From assembly GCF_042680805.1 (NCBI RefSeq), contig NZ_JBHUEM010000004.1, forward strand, positions 75,877 through 139,876: a DNA stretch of 64,000 nucleotides, in the 5' to 3' direction. A program made the translations under genes and the position numbers. Position 1 is the first letter of the stretch. The number at the start of each line of letters is the position of its first letter. This document shows, piece by piece, positions 17,658-25,955 of this stretch. The notes beneath the pieces were generated by a model that made no database searches, had not been told where the DNA came from, and saw only the letters and a list, made by a program, of their open reading frames with translations. The DNA comes from Bacillus_CJ salitolerans. GTDB lineage: Bacteria > Bacillota > Bacilli > Bacillales > SA4.

Positions 17658-18754
17658 TGAGCTTCCGTCTTTCAAAACAAAATATTCTACTACTCATGAC
17701 CATCATCATTATTGCTCTTGCAGGGTTTGTAAATGCCTATTTATTTATTATGAAACCTGTTCAAGCAAATGTTGAGACATTGCAAGGCCAGTTGCAGCAG
17801 GAAGAAGCAATGCTTTCAACGGTTGAAGCAAGTGTTAATAATCGTCAGGAAAAAGCATATCAAGGGACGACCGAGCTTCAAAAAAAGCTTCCGGTTGATC
17901 CGTTACTTGAACAATTTATTTTGGATTTAGAAAAAGCAGAAATCGTATCAGGTAGCTTTATTTCCACTATGAGTTTTGGTGAAAAGGTGGAAGACGATGG
18001 AGGTACTAGTTTAGTTGATGAATATTTAAAAGAAGCTGAAAAAGCAAAAGAAGAGAATGCGGATCTAACTGATATAGGAAGCAATGACGATAACGAGGAT
18101 GGTGAAAAGACTTCACCTGAAACATCAACAGATTTACCTATGCCAGAAGGTGTACAAAAGTTATCTGTAAACTTAACCGTAGAATCTCCCACATATTTCG
18201 AACTAGAGGCGTTCATTGCAGCACTGGAAAATCTCCCAAGAATCACAAAAATTGACTCATTAACCTTTGCTGGTATTAAAGAAATCGTTACGACAGAAAA
18301 TAAACCTGAAAAATTAACGTATACCTTAACCGTTTCAACGTTTTATTTTCCAAAGCTTGAAGAGTTAAAAAGTCAGCTTCCTCCGCTTGAAGTGCCGAGC
18401 CCAAGTCAAAAAGTGAATCCTTTAGTGCCTGTTGTTCCAAAAGATGAGACAGAGGGAAGTGGAGAAGATTCGCCAGTTGATGAAGGCAAGGGGACATCTG
18501 CTCAAAATGAGAATGAGTATACTGAAAAAACGAAAAGCGAAACAAATCAAGCAACTGAACCAACATCACAAATTGAAAACTACACACTTATTCGACACGT
18601 TGTTCAACCGGGCGAAACTCTTTTCCGAATTTCTCTAAAATACTACAAGGATCGAAGTGGTGAACAAATCATAAAAGAGTGGAACAATCTGACAGGGGAT
18701 CAAGTAAATGCTGGTCAGGTCCTGAACATACCGATAAAAGACGATGACGAATAA
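17657..18754 (+). CDS. pilO: PilO-like protein with C-terminal LysM domain
   Basis: Partner of PilN in the alignment complex. The 365 residues hold one N-terminal span (about 8-30), a coiled coil (35-80), a PilO-type ferredoxin-like domain (about 85-230), a Ser/Glu/Thr-rich linker (about 235-310) and a C-terminal LysM domain (HVVQPGETLFRISLKYY ... AGQVLNIPI). LysM binds peptidoglycan, so this PilO could hold the complex to the thick wall; that is inferred. ATG 17657 is chosen since AAGGAGG is 7 bases upstream; ATG 17654 is possible. It is the last gene of the pilus operon, with a strong terminator after it. Confidence 0.85.
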   Translation: MSFRLSKQNILLLMTIIIIALAGFVNAYLFIMKPVQANVETLQGQLQQEEAMLSTVEASVNNRQEKAYQGTTELQKKLPVDPLLEQFILDLEKAEIVSGSFISTMSFGEKVEDDGGTSLVDEYLKEAEKAKEENADLTDIGSNDDNEDGEKTSPETSTDLPMPEGVQKLSVNLTVESPTYFELEAFIAALENLPRITKIDSLTFAGIKEIVTTENKPEKLTYTLTVSTFYFPKLEELKSQLPPLEVPSPSQKVNPLVPVVPKDETEGSGEDSPVDEGKGTSAQNENEYTEKTKSETNQATEPTSQIENYTLIRHVVQPGETLFRISLKYYKDRSGEQIIKEWNNLTGDQVNAGQVLNIPIKDDDE

Positions 18755-18770
18755 TGACGAAAAGCTTTAG

Positions 18771-18804
18771 TAACAAGACGACAAATGTCTTGTTATTTTT
18801 TTTT
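18771..18804 (+). terminator. Terminator of the pilus operon
   Basis: A 9-bp perfect stem, 18771-18779/18787-18795, with a 7-base loop is followed by nine T. It ends the pilD-M-N-O transcript before spoIIB. Confidence 0.85.
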
Positions 18805-18829
18805 ATCTATATGATACAGTTGTAAAAAG

Positions 18830-18853
18830 TATTCCATCGAATGGGATGGAATA
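18830..18853. repeat. Perfect inverted repeat upstream of spoIIB
   Basis: TATTCCATC (18830-18838) and its exact complement GATGGAATA (18845-18853) are separated by six bases and end two bases before the GGAGGT ribosome site. It may be an operator or an RNA hairpin affecting translation. Confidence 0.5.
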
Positions 18854-18867
18854 ACGGAGGTGTAAGA

Positions 18868-19929
18868 ATGGACAAGCAACAAATTTCTATAAAGATTAAC
18901 GGAAAAGAGCGGTCGTTTCAAGAAACGACATCGGATCATAAGAAAAAGGATGAAGAACCCATCTTGGCTCATGAAGAAATGGCGGCTGCAAAAAGTGAGG
19001 AAGAAGAATTTGATTGGATTTTACCTCAATATGATAAAAAAACGGACAAGCAGGACTATGAAGCTATTATTCAATTTGACAAAAGTCGTCCTAGACAAAA
19101 GTCCTTTATCGGATCGATCAGTGTTCCTCACAAGCCCAAAGGAAAAGTATCAGCTATTTTACCCAAAACATTTATACTGGCTGTTCTGGCTGCATTAATC
19201 ATCGGAACTGGCTTCGGAATGATGGTCCTTCATATATTCACAGGTAAAAATGTAGAACAGGCTTATGTAACAGATCCAAAAGAAACATCTGTTGATCCAA
19301 TAAATGTACCTGAAGAAACCCCTACAGGCGGAGAAGAAAAAGAAGTGCCTACTGCTACAGTTGGAGAGGTCATTACCTTCCCGTCTATGAGTGCATACGT
19401 AGTGCAAGGTGGGGTTTTTTCTTCCATGGAAGCAGCAGCACCGGTTGTCGATCAAATACAAACAGATAGACTATCTAGTACGATGGTTAGTCAGGACGGT
19501 AAGCACTTTTTGTTTATGGGGCTAGGTTTAAGCGAAGAATTTATAAGGTCCATTCGTACCCCCTATGATGAAAAGGGATATGAAACGTATGTGAAATTGT
19601 TTACATTAGAAGAAAAACAAATAGAAGCAAACCCAATTCTCATAGAAGTGAAACAGCTATATGATGAGCTCTTGCAATATTCTAGTAACCTTTATTCCTC
19701 CTCAAAACCGTCTACCTCATGGGAGGAAATTCAATCTTTATATGAAAAATTATACGTATATTCGGAAGTGACCTTAAACGGCCATAGCTTGGAGTTTAGT
19801 GAGTCAGTAAAGAACGCTTATATGAAGGTTGAAACCTATCAAACATCAAAAACAGCAGAATCCTTTTGGTCCTCTCAACAAGCGTTATTAGAAGGCTTTT
19901 CGTTCTATGAAAAATTAATTTCTGAATGA
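18868..19929 (+). CDS. spoIIB: SPOR-domain septal protein, SpoIIB
   Basis: Membrane protein that localises to the sporulation septum and helps septal peptidoglycan thinning at engulfment. With the chosen start it has 353 residues: an acidic cytoplasmic part (1-98), one membrane span (about 101-124), a Pro/Glu linker and a SPOR-like domain (about 175-250) that binds denuded septal glycan, then a helical tail. ATG 18868 follows GGAGGT at 18856. Similarity to SpoIIB is low in sequence but position between the prepilin peptidase region and maf is identical to B. subtilis, which supports the name. Confidence 0.82.
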   Translation: MDKQQISIKINGKERSFQETTSDHKKKDEEPILAHEEMAAAKSEEEEFDWILPQYDKKTDKQDYEAIIQFDKSRPRQKSFIGSISVPHKPKGKVSAILPKTFILAVLAALIIGTGFGMMVLHIFTGKNVEQAYVTDPKETSVDPINVPEETPTGGEEKEVPTATVGEVITFPSMSAYVVQGGVFSSMEAAAPVVDQIQTDRLSSTMVSQDGKHFLFMGLGLSEEFIRSIRTPYDEKGYETYVKLFTLEEKQIEANPILIEVKQLYDELLQYSSNLYSSSKPSTSWEEIQSLYEKLYVYSEVTLNGHSLEFSESVKNAYMKVETYQTSKTAESFWSSQQALLEGFSFYEKLISE

Positions 19930-19971
19930 GTTTTGAGAAGGAACAATTCAAATGGAACGGACATAAATAAA

Positions 19972-20010
19972 AGAGAAGAGACGAACTGTATGACGTTTCT
20001 TCTCTATTTT
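19972..20010 (+). terminator. Terminator after spoIIB
   Basis: A 12-bp stem (19972-19983/19994-20005, one G-U pair) with a 10-base loop is followed by a short T run. Confidence 0.7.
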
Positions 20011-20255
20011 CTATGGCTATAAATAGTTGAAAGCAAACTATTCCTCACAACTTACCGTATGATAAAACTATAGAAATTCAAGGAATACTTGATGTTTGCC
20101 TACTTTTTCTAAGCTATGTCATATTTTATTAACAGTTAGGAAATACTAAAATGTTGCTAGAAAACTAAATTTTAGCAAATTGTGGAACCTGGTAATGAAT
20201 GGTAAGATATTGATGTATCTTCCTTTCAAAATTGATAAAAAAGTTAGGTGATGAC
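20011..20255. other. Intergenic stretch before maf
   Basis: No gene is visible. It holds an inverted repeat with one bulged base, TTGCTA(G)AAAA (20154-20164) against TTTTAGCAA (20170-20178). No clear sigma-A promoter could be fixed by eye, although the maf-radC transcript must start here or upstream. Confidence 0.4.
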
Positions 20256-20822
20256 ATGCAACACCTCGTTTTAGCCTCTTCGTCTCCAAGACGAAAAGAA
20301 CTACTTACAAACCTCGGAATTTCATTTGAAGTTTCATCAAGTTCAATAGAAGAAATAGTGGATCCGACACTTTCTCCAGAAAAGGTTGTGATGACCTTAG
20401 CAGAGCAAAAAGCCTTGGATGTTGCTAGACGTTATCCACATGCTTATGTCGTTGGTGCAGATACCATTGTGACAAAAGACTCTATCCTATTAGGTAAACC
20501 TCGAGATGAACAAGATGCTTTTCGCATGTTACAATCATTGTCTGGACAGACACACTCTGTTTTAACAGGAGTTACGATTGTTTATAATGGTAAAGCAAAT
20601 TCCTTTTATGTTGAAACAGAAGTAACTTTTTGGCCACTATCAGAAGTAGACATCTACAGCTACATTCAATCAGGTGAACCTTTAGATAAAGCGGGATCAT
20701 ACGGAATTCAAGGACTAGGTTCTTTATTTGTCCGAGAAATAAAAGGCGATTATTTCTCTGTTGTTGGTTTGCCTTTGTCAAGACTGGTAAGGGAGTTAAA
20801 ACAGTTCGGTTTCCAATGTTAA
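20256..20822 (+). CDS. maf: Maf nucleotide pyrophosphatase
   Basis: Hydrolyses non-canonical or methylated nucleoside triphosphates (dTTP/UTP-type Maf) to monophosphates and has been linked to septum inhibition. The 188 residues carry the family start ASSSPRRKELL (7-17), the catalytic VVGADTIV, the LGKPRD motif and the DKAGSYGIQG loop. ATG 20256 is chosen because AGGTGA lies upstream; an in-frame TTG at 20232 has no site. It precedes radC by 12 bases, as in B. subtilis. Confidence 0.95.
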   Translation: MQHLVLASSSPRRKELLTNLGISFEVSSSSIEEIVDPTLSPEKVVMTLAEQKALDVARRYPHAYVVGADTIVTKDSILLGKPRDEQDAFRMLQSLSGQTHSVLTGVTIVYNGKANSFYVETEVTFWPLSEVDIYSYIQSGEPLDKAGSYGIQGLGSLFVREIKGDYFSVVGLPLSRLVRELKQFGFQC

Positions 20823-20834
20823 GGAGGAATCGGC

Positions 20835-21530
20835 TTGACCAGAAGCAGTGTAACGTTAATGATTCGAGATTTTCCACAAGACGAACGGCCGCGTGAACGG
20901 TTAATCAACGATGGACCAGAGAGTTTAGCAAATCATGAGCTATTAGCCATTTTACTAAGAACAGGTTCCAAGGAGGAGTCAGTTCTCCAATTGTCCAATC
21001 GAATGCTGACACATTTCGAAGGCTTACGAATGCTGAAGGATGCAACGATTGAGGAATTGACAAGTATGAAAGGAATTGGTCAAACAAAGGCCGTGCAAAT
21101 CATGGCAGCTCTAGAGTTAGGTAGAAGAATTGGACGCTTGCAGCATGAGGATCGATATGTCATAAGATCTCCCGAGGACGGAGCCAATTATGTGATGGAT
21201 GAGATGAGATTTCTTTCTCAAGAACACTTTGTTTGTCTATATTTAAATACAAAAAATCAAGTTCTTCATAAACAAACCATCTTTATTGGAAGCTTAAATG
21301 CATCCATTGTTCATCCGAGAGAAGTGTTTAAAGAAGCATTTAGAAGATCGGCTGCCTCGATTATTTGTGTCCATAATCATCCTAGCGGAGATCCGAGTCC
21401 GAGCAGGGAAGATATTGAAGTAACAAAGCGCCTTACAGAATGTGGGAAAATCATTGGAATTGAGATTCTTGATCACCTTATTATCGGTGAAAATAACTAT
21501 GTGAGCTTGAAGGAAAAAGGCTATGTGTAA
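20835..21530 (+). CDS. radC: RadC family JAB1/MPN-domain protein
   Basis: Conserved protein of uncertain function, historically linked to DNA repair. The 231 residues contain a helix-hairpin-helix region (MKGIGQTKAVQIMAALELG, about 77-96) and a JAMM/MPN+ domain with the metal motif HNHPSGDPSPSREDI. TTG 20835 is used, with AAGGAGGAAT at good spacing. It is probably co-transcribed with maf; mreB starts 181 bases later and likely also has its own promoter. Confidence 0.94.
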   Translation: MTRSSVTLMIRDFPQDERPRERLINDGPESLANHELLAILLRTGSKEESVLQLSNRMLTHFEGLRMLKDATIEELTSMKGIGQTKAVQIMAALELGRRIGRLQHEDRYVIRSPEDGANYVMDEMRFLSQEHFVCLYLNTKNQVLHKQTIFIGSLNASIVHPREVFKEAFRRSAASIICVHNHPSGDPSPSREDIEVTKRLTECGKIIGIEILDHLIIGENNYVSLKEKGYV

Positions 21531-21711
21531 TACTATGCTTTTCTTGGCACATCCTTTATAATACTACTTATGAGTTTGGCTCAAACATAAATTTTCTACA
21601 AGTTTCGAATAAAATCAGTATGATAATGAAAGTGGAAACATATCTGTATTATATAGAAGAGCTTGTCAGTGCCATAACAACATCAAATCGGTTAGAAAGG
21701 AAGATACATAC

Positions 21712-22731
21712 ATGTTTGGTACTAAAGACCTTGGAATAGATTTAGGAACTGCTAACACGCTTGTGTACGTAAAAGGAAGGGGAGTTGTTGTAAGAGAGCC
21801 GTCTGTCGTTGCCTTGCAAACGGATTCAAAGCAAATCGTTGCAGTTGGTAACGATGCAAAAAATATGATCGGCAGAACTCCCGGAAATGTAGTTGCAACT
21901 CGTCCAATGAAGGATGGAGTAATTGCTGATTATGATACAACGACAACGATGATGAAGTATTATATTAGACAAGCCGTTAAGAATAAGGGCTTGTTCTCAC
22001 GTAAACCATATGTAATGGTTTGTGTTCCTTCAGGGATTACCGATGTAGAAAAACGTGCTGTTCTTGACGCTACAAAGCAGGCCGGTGCTCGTGATGCCTA
22101 TGCGATTGAAGAGCCATTTGCAGCTGCTATTGGAGCAAATCTTCCTGTTTGGGAGCCAACGGGGAGTATGGTTGTCGATATTGGTGGTGGAACTACAGAG
22201 GTTGCCATTATATCGCTCGGTGGAATTGTAACGAGTCAATCCATACGAATCGCTGGAGATGAAATGGACGATGCCATTATGTCGTATATTAAGAAAAACT
22301 ATAATTTAATGATTGGTGAACGAACAGCTGAGCTTTTGAAGGTTGAGGTTGGTTCAGCTGGTATTCCTGATGGAATTGAGGATATGGATATTCGTGGACG
22401 TGACCTGCTGACAGGTTTACCTAAAACTATTTCTATCACAGCAAAAGAGATTGCAGATGCATTAAAGGATACGGTTGATGCTATCGTTGAAGCAGTAAAA
22501 AATACACTAGAAAAAACACCACCAGAGCTTGCAGCTGATATAATGGATCGTGGAATTGTATTAACAGGAGGAGGAGCACTCCTTCGCAATTTAGACAAAG
22601 TGATTAGTGAGGAAACAAAAATGCCAGTATTGGTTGCCGAGAATCCACTAGATTGTGTGGCAATCGGCACTGGAAAATCACTAGATAATATTCATCTTTT
22701 TAAAAACAAGACACGAGAAGCGTCTAGATGA
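21712..22731 (+). CDS. mreB: Rod-shape actin homologue MreB
   Basis: Actin-like ATPase that forms membrane-associated filaments guiding lateral wall synthesis. The 339 residues begin with MFGTKDLGIDLGTANTLVYVKGRG, contain the phosphate loops (DIGGGTTEVA and the TGGGALL segment) and the usual C-terminal IGTGKSL. Length is typical. It is followed by mreC and mreD, the other core elongasome genes, in the usual order. Confidence 0.97.
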   Translation: MFGTKDLGIDLGTANTLVYVKGRGVVVREPSVVALQTDSKQIVAVGNDAKNMIGRTPGNVVATRPMKDGVIADYDTTTTMMKYYIRQAVKNKGLFSRKPYVMVCVPSGITDVEKRAVLDATKQAGARDAYAIEEPFAAAIGANLPVWEPTGSMVVDIGGGTTEVAIISLGGIVTSQSIRIAGDEMDDAIMSYIKKNYNLMIGERTAELLKVEVGSAGIPDGIEDMDIRGRDLLTGLPKTISITAKEIADALKDTVDAIVEAVKNTLEKTPPELAADIMDRGIVLTGGGALLRNLDKVISEETKMPVLVAENPLDCVAIGTGKSLDNIHLFKNKTREASR

Positions 22732-22738
22732 TATCATT

Positions 22739-22770
22739 GACCTAAGGAGTTCATTCTTCTTAGGTCTTTA
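22739..22770 (+). terminator. Hairpin between mreB and mreC
   Basis: A 10-bp stem (22739-22748/22757-22766, one G-U pair) is followed by TTTATT. It is probably a partial terminator that sets the mreB to mreCD ratio. Confidence 0.5.
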
Positions 22771-22820
22771 TTAGGGAATACAAATAATATAGATACAAGG
22801 ATAAAAGAGGGTGTAAAATC

Positions 22821-23699
22821 ATGCCACAATTTTTTCTAAATAAACGACTCATTCTATTACTAGTAAGCATCATTATTTTAGTGGCATTGATTGGATTTTC
22901 ATTGAATGATCGAGATAACCTTACGTGGCCAGAACAATTTTTAAAGGATACGGTTGGAGCTGTAGAATCTGTGTTTCATAGACCAGCCCATAGTATTAAG
23001 GGATTTTTCAGTAATGTTGAGGGAATTCGAAATACATATAAAGAAAATGAATATTTGAAGGCAAAGCTTGAAGAATATGTTGAACTGTCCGTTAAGGTAA
23101 AAGTATTAGAAGATGAGAATGAAAAGCTTAGGGCGTTACTTGATAAACCAGATAGTATTCGTGACTATAATGCCATACAAGCCACAGTCATAGCTAGAAA
23201 TCCAGATAAGTGGGAATGGAACGAGATTCTTACTCTAAATAAAGGTAGTCAACATGGTGTAAAACAGGATATGGCGGTCATTACATCTGATGGTCTTATT
23301 GGAAAAGTCAAATACGTATCACAATTCACATCAACAGTTCAGTTATTAACTGCTTTAGACCGAACAAATCGTATTTCATCCATCATTCAAGGGAAAGAAA
23401 ATATATTTGGTTTAATCGAAGGCTATGACGAAGAAAAAGCGGCGCTCCTTTTTAAAAGAATTCCTTACGATGCTGTACTAGAAGAAGGGGAAAAGGTTAT
23501 TTCCTCTGGTTTAGGTGGAGTATTCCCGCATGGACTGTTAATTGGAGAAATCACAGAAGTTGTTCCGGATGAATACGGACTAACCAAGATGGCTTATGTA
23601 AAGCCCTCGGCCAACTTTTATGAAATTGATCATGTTATTATCGTTGATCGTGTCATGATGAGTGACGTAGATATTGCCGAAGAACAAGAGGAGGAATGA
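22821..23699 (+). CDS. mreC: Rod-shape protein MreC
   Basis: Bitopic membrane protein that activates elongation-specific transpeptidases. The 292 residues comprise an N-terminal span (about 9-27), a coiled coil (about 70-112, heptads of Leu and Glu) and two beta-barrel domains with the typical GLIGKV and GLGGVFPHGLLIG segments. An acidic C-terminal tail follows. The mreD start lies 3 bases after its stop. Confidence 0.95.
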   Translation: MPQFFLNKRLILLLVSIIILVALIGFSLNDRDNLTWPEQFLKDTVGAVESVFHRPAHSIKGFFSNVEGIRNTYKENEYLKAKLEEYVELSVKVKVLEDENEKLRALLDKPDSIRDYNAIQATVIARNPDKWEWNEILTLNKGSQHGVKQDMAVITSDGLIGKVKYVSQFTSTVQLLTALDRTNRISSIIQGKENIFGLIEGYDEEKAALLFKRIPYDAVLEEGEKVISSGLGGVFPHGLLIGEITEVVPDEYGLTKMAYVKPSANFYEIDHVIIVDRVMMSDVDIAEEQEEE

Positions 23700-23702
23700 A
23701 CC

Positions 23703-24221
23703 ATGAGAAAGTGGATTTTTCCAATCCTTGCTCTCCTTTGCTTTGTTGGTGAAAGTATATTTGTGCAGGTTCTCCCATCTGAAATGTACGAGTTGGAACG
23801 GATTATCGTTCCTCGTTTTGTCATGGTAATGATCGTTATTATTACTATGTACTCAAATCTCCAGCTAGGAATGTCATACGGAATAGTACTAGGCTTACTA
23901 TATGACTTGATGTATACTAATTTAATAGGGGTTTATATGTTTGCTTATCCTCTTTTAGCTTACTTTATTACCCTTACAATGAAAATATTACATATCAATA
24001 TATTAACTGTAACAGTTTGTAGCTTGTTCTCTATAACTCTTTTAGAGTTTTTTGTTTATGGGGTACAGTTGCTAATAAAAGGAACAAATCTTGAGGTAGT
24101 TGATTTTCTCAATATTCGACTACTACCTACATTAGTGTTGAACTTAGCATTTGTTATTTTATTTTATATTCCGTTACGGAAACGATTTAATCTTTTACTC
24201 GTTGCACAAAAGGATGATTGA
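23703..24221 (+). CDS. mreD: Rod-shape protein MreD
   Basis: Integral membrane partner of MreC in the elongasome. The 172 residues contain five or six hydrophobic segments and the family-like central part GMSYGIVLGLLYDLMYTN. ATG 23703 has a GAGGAGG site inside the end of mreC. A terminator follows, then minCD. Confidence 0.92.
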   Translation: MRKWIFPILALLCFVGESIFVQVLPSEMYELERIIVPRFVMVMIVIITMYSNLQLGMSYGIVLGLLYDLMYTNLIGVYMFAYPLLAYFITLTMKILHINILTVTVCSLFSITLLEFFVYGVQLLIKGTNLEVVDFLNIRLLPTLVLNLAFVILFYIPLRKRFNLLLVAQKDD

Positions 24222-24227
24222 ATGAAT

Positions 24228-24256
24228 AAAAGCTTGGCGTATGCCAAGTTTTCTTT
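24228..24256 (+). terminator. Terminator after mreD
   Basis: A 6-bp GC-containing stem (24233-24238/24243-24248) extended by A-T pairs, loop GTAT, is followed by TTTTCTTT. Confidence 0.6.
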
Positions 24257-24361
24257 CCGTTATAAGTGGACAAGTATAGTAGTTTATAAAAGATTTTCAT
24301 GTCATAAAAGAGGAAAATCTAGCAGACCTGTCGAATTTTTATAAGTATGAGGTGAGCGTAA

Positions 24362-25045
24362 GTGATGGGACAATTGCAACAATATGTAACAATCAAAGGG
24401 ACGAAAGATGGCTTAACGTTACATCTCGATGACCGTTGTTCATTTCAAGAACTATTATCGGAAATTGAAGAAAAACTATCCGTTAATCATCATACACAGC
24501 CAGATAGCCCCCTCATAACTGTTCGTGTGAAAGTAGGGACTCGCTATATATCAGAAGAACAAGAAGAAGCTTTAAAAACGCTGATTCGAAAGAAGAAAAA
24601 CCTTGTTGTAGGCTCTATTGATAGTGAAGTAATCACAAAAGAGCATGCAGAATTATTACGTAAACAAGCTGAAATAACCTCTGTCTGTAAAATGATTCGC
24701 TCTGGACAAGTACTACAAGTTGAGGGAGATTTACTCCTAATCGGTGATGTCAATCCAGGTGGAACTGTCATAGCAAGTGGAAATATATTTGTAATGGGTG
24801 CATTACGTGGTAGTGCACACGCAGGTGTACATGGGAATAATGAGGCTGTCATTGCTGCTTCTGTCATGAAACCTTCACAGTTGAAAATATCCAATGTCAT
24901 TAATCGTGCACCAGACCGTTTAGTAGAGGATAGCAATGATATGGAATGTGCATACATAGATGAGGATCAACAAATCGTGATCGATCGATTACAAGTTTTA
25001 TCAAATCTTCGACCGAAGCTTACGAGATTAGAAAGGGGAATGTAA
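24362..25045 (+). CDS. minC: Septum-site inhibitor MinC
   Basis: Inhibits FtsZ polymerisation at the poles together with MinD. The 227 residues show an N-terminal FtsZ-interacting domain (1-100, YVTIKGTKDGLTL start) and a C-terminal beta-helical dimerisation and MinD-binding domain (about 115-220, NPGGTVIASGNIFVMGALRG). GTG 24362 and ATG 24365 are both possible; spacing from GAGGTGAG favours GTG. One base separates it from minD. Confidence 0.94.
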   Translation: MMGQLQQYVTIKGTKDGLTLHLDDRCSFQELLSEIEEKLSVNHHTQPDSPLITVRVKVGTRYISEEQEEALKTLIRKKKNLVVGSIDSEVITKEHAELLRKQAEITSVCKMIRSGQVLQVEGDLLLIGDVNPGGTVIASGNIFVMGALRGSAHAGVHGNNEAVIAASVMKPSQLKISNVINRAPDRLVEDSNDMECAYIDEDQQIVIDRLQVLSNLRPKLTRLERGM

Positions 25046-25046
25046 C

Positions 25047-25841
25047 GTGGGAGAGGCTATTGTTATTACATCTGGTAAAGGCGGCGTAGGAAAAACAACA
25101 ACATCAGCAAATATCGGAACCGCGTTGGCACTTGCCGGGAAGCGTGTTTGTTTAGTGGATACAGATATTGGTCTTCGCAACTTAGATGTTGTCATGGGAC
25201 TTGAAAACCGTATCATTTATGATCTTGTAGATGTAGTGGAAGGTCGATGTAAAACACACCAGGCCTTAATAAAGGATAAGCGTTTTGAGTGTTTATACTT
25301 ATTACCAGCTGCACAAACAGTTGATAAATCGGCAGTTTCGCCCGAACAAATGAAGAAACTCATCACAGAGCTAAAACAGGATTACGACTACATTATTATT
25401 GATTGCCCTGCTGGGATTGAGCAAGGCTATAAAAATGCAGTTGCAGGTGCTGATAAAGCAATTGTTGTGACGACACCTGAAGTATCATCTGTCCGTGATG
25501 CAGATCGTATTATCGGACTTTTAGAAAAGGAAGAAGTAGAAGCGCCGAAGCTAATCATAAACCGAATTCGAAACCACATGGTGAAAAGTGGTGAAATGCT
25601 AGATGTTGATGAAATTGTTTCCATCCTAGCCATTGACCTTATTGGTATTGTAGCGGATGATGATAGCGTAATTAAGGCGTCTAATAGTGGGGAGCCTATT
25701 GCCTTGGATCCTACTAGTCGTGCGTCAATTGCCTATCGTAATATTGCTAGAAGAATTTTAGGTGAATCAGTACCCCTTCAATTACTTGATGAAGAAAAAG
25801 GTGTCTTCACAAAAGTAAAGAAGTTCTTTGGGATTAGATAG
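25047..25841 (+). CDS. minD: Septum-site ATPase MinD
   Basis: Membrane-associated ATPase that recruits MinC. The 264 residues begin with the deviant Walker A motif GKGGVGKTTT (about 10-19), contain the DTDIGLRNLDVVMGLENR segment and the catalytic-side IDCPAGIE motif, and end with a basic amphipathic helix (VKKFFGI) that is the membrane-targeting sequence. GTG start. In Bacillus, MinCD is placed through DivIVA/MinJ, encoded elsewhere. A strong terminator follows. Confidence 0.97.
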   Translation: MGEAIVITSGKGGVGKTTTSANIGTALALAGKRVCLVDTDIGLRNLDVVMGLENRIIYDLVDVVEGRCKTHQALIKDKRFECLYLLPAAQTVDKSAVSPEQMKKLITELKQDYDYIIIDCPAGIEQGYKNAVAGADKAIVVTTPEVSSVRDADRIIGLLEKEEVEAPKLIINRIRNHMVKSGEMLDVDEIVSILAIDLIGIVADDDSVIKASNSGEPIALDPTSRASIAYRNIARRILGESVPLQLLDEEKGVFTKVKKFFGIR

Positions 25842-25867
25842 AAGCTGCAAATGCAGCTTCTTTTTTT
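25841..25867 (+). terminator. Terminator after minD
   Basis: An 8-bp GC-rich stem (25841-25848/25853-25860), loop AAAT, then seven T. Confidence 0.88.
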
Positions 25868-25895
25868 CATTCATTTAGTTATCATTCCTTTTTTT

Positions 25896-25924
25896 GCATA
25901 TCTACAGAGGACAAGTCATAAAAT
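25896..25924 (+). promoter_or_regulatory. Sigma-E-type promoter for the spoIVF operon
   Basis: GCATATC (25896-25902), a 14-base spacer and CATAAAAT (25917-25924) closely fit the sigma-E pattern. The spoIVF operon of B. subtilis is known to be sigma-E dependent. Confidence 0.6.
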
Positions 25925-25955
25925 GTACAAACTCTAAAATTAAGGAATGATGGAA

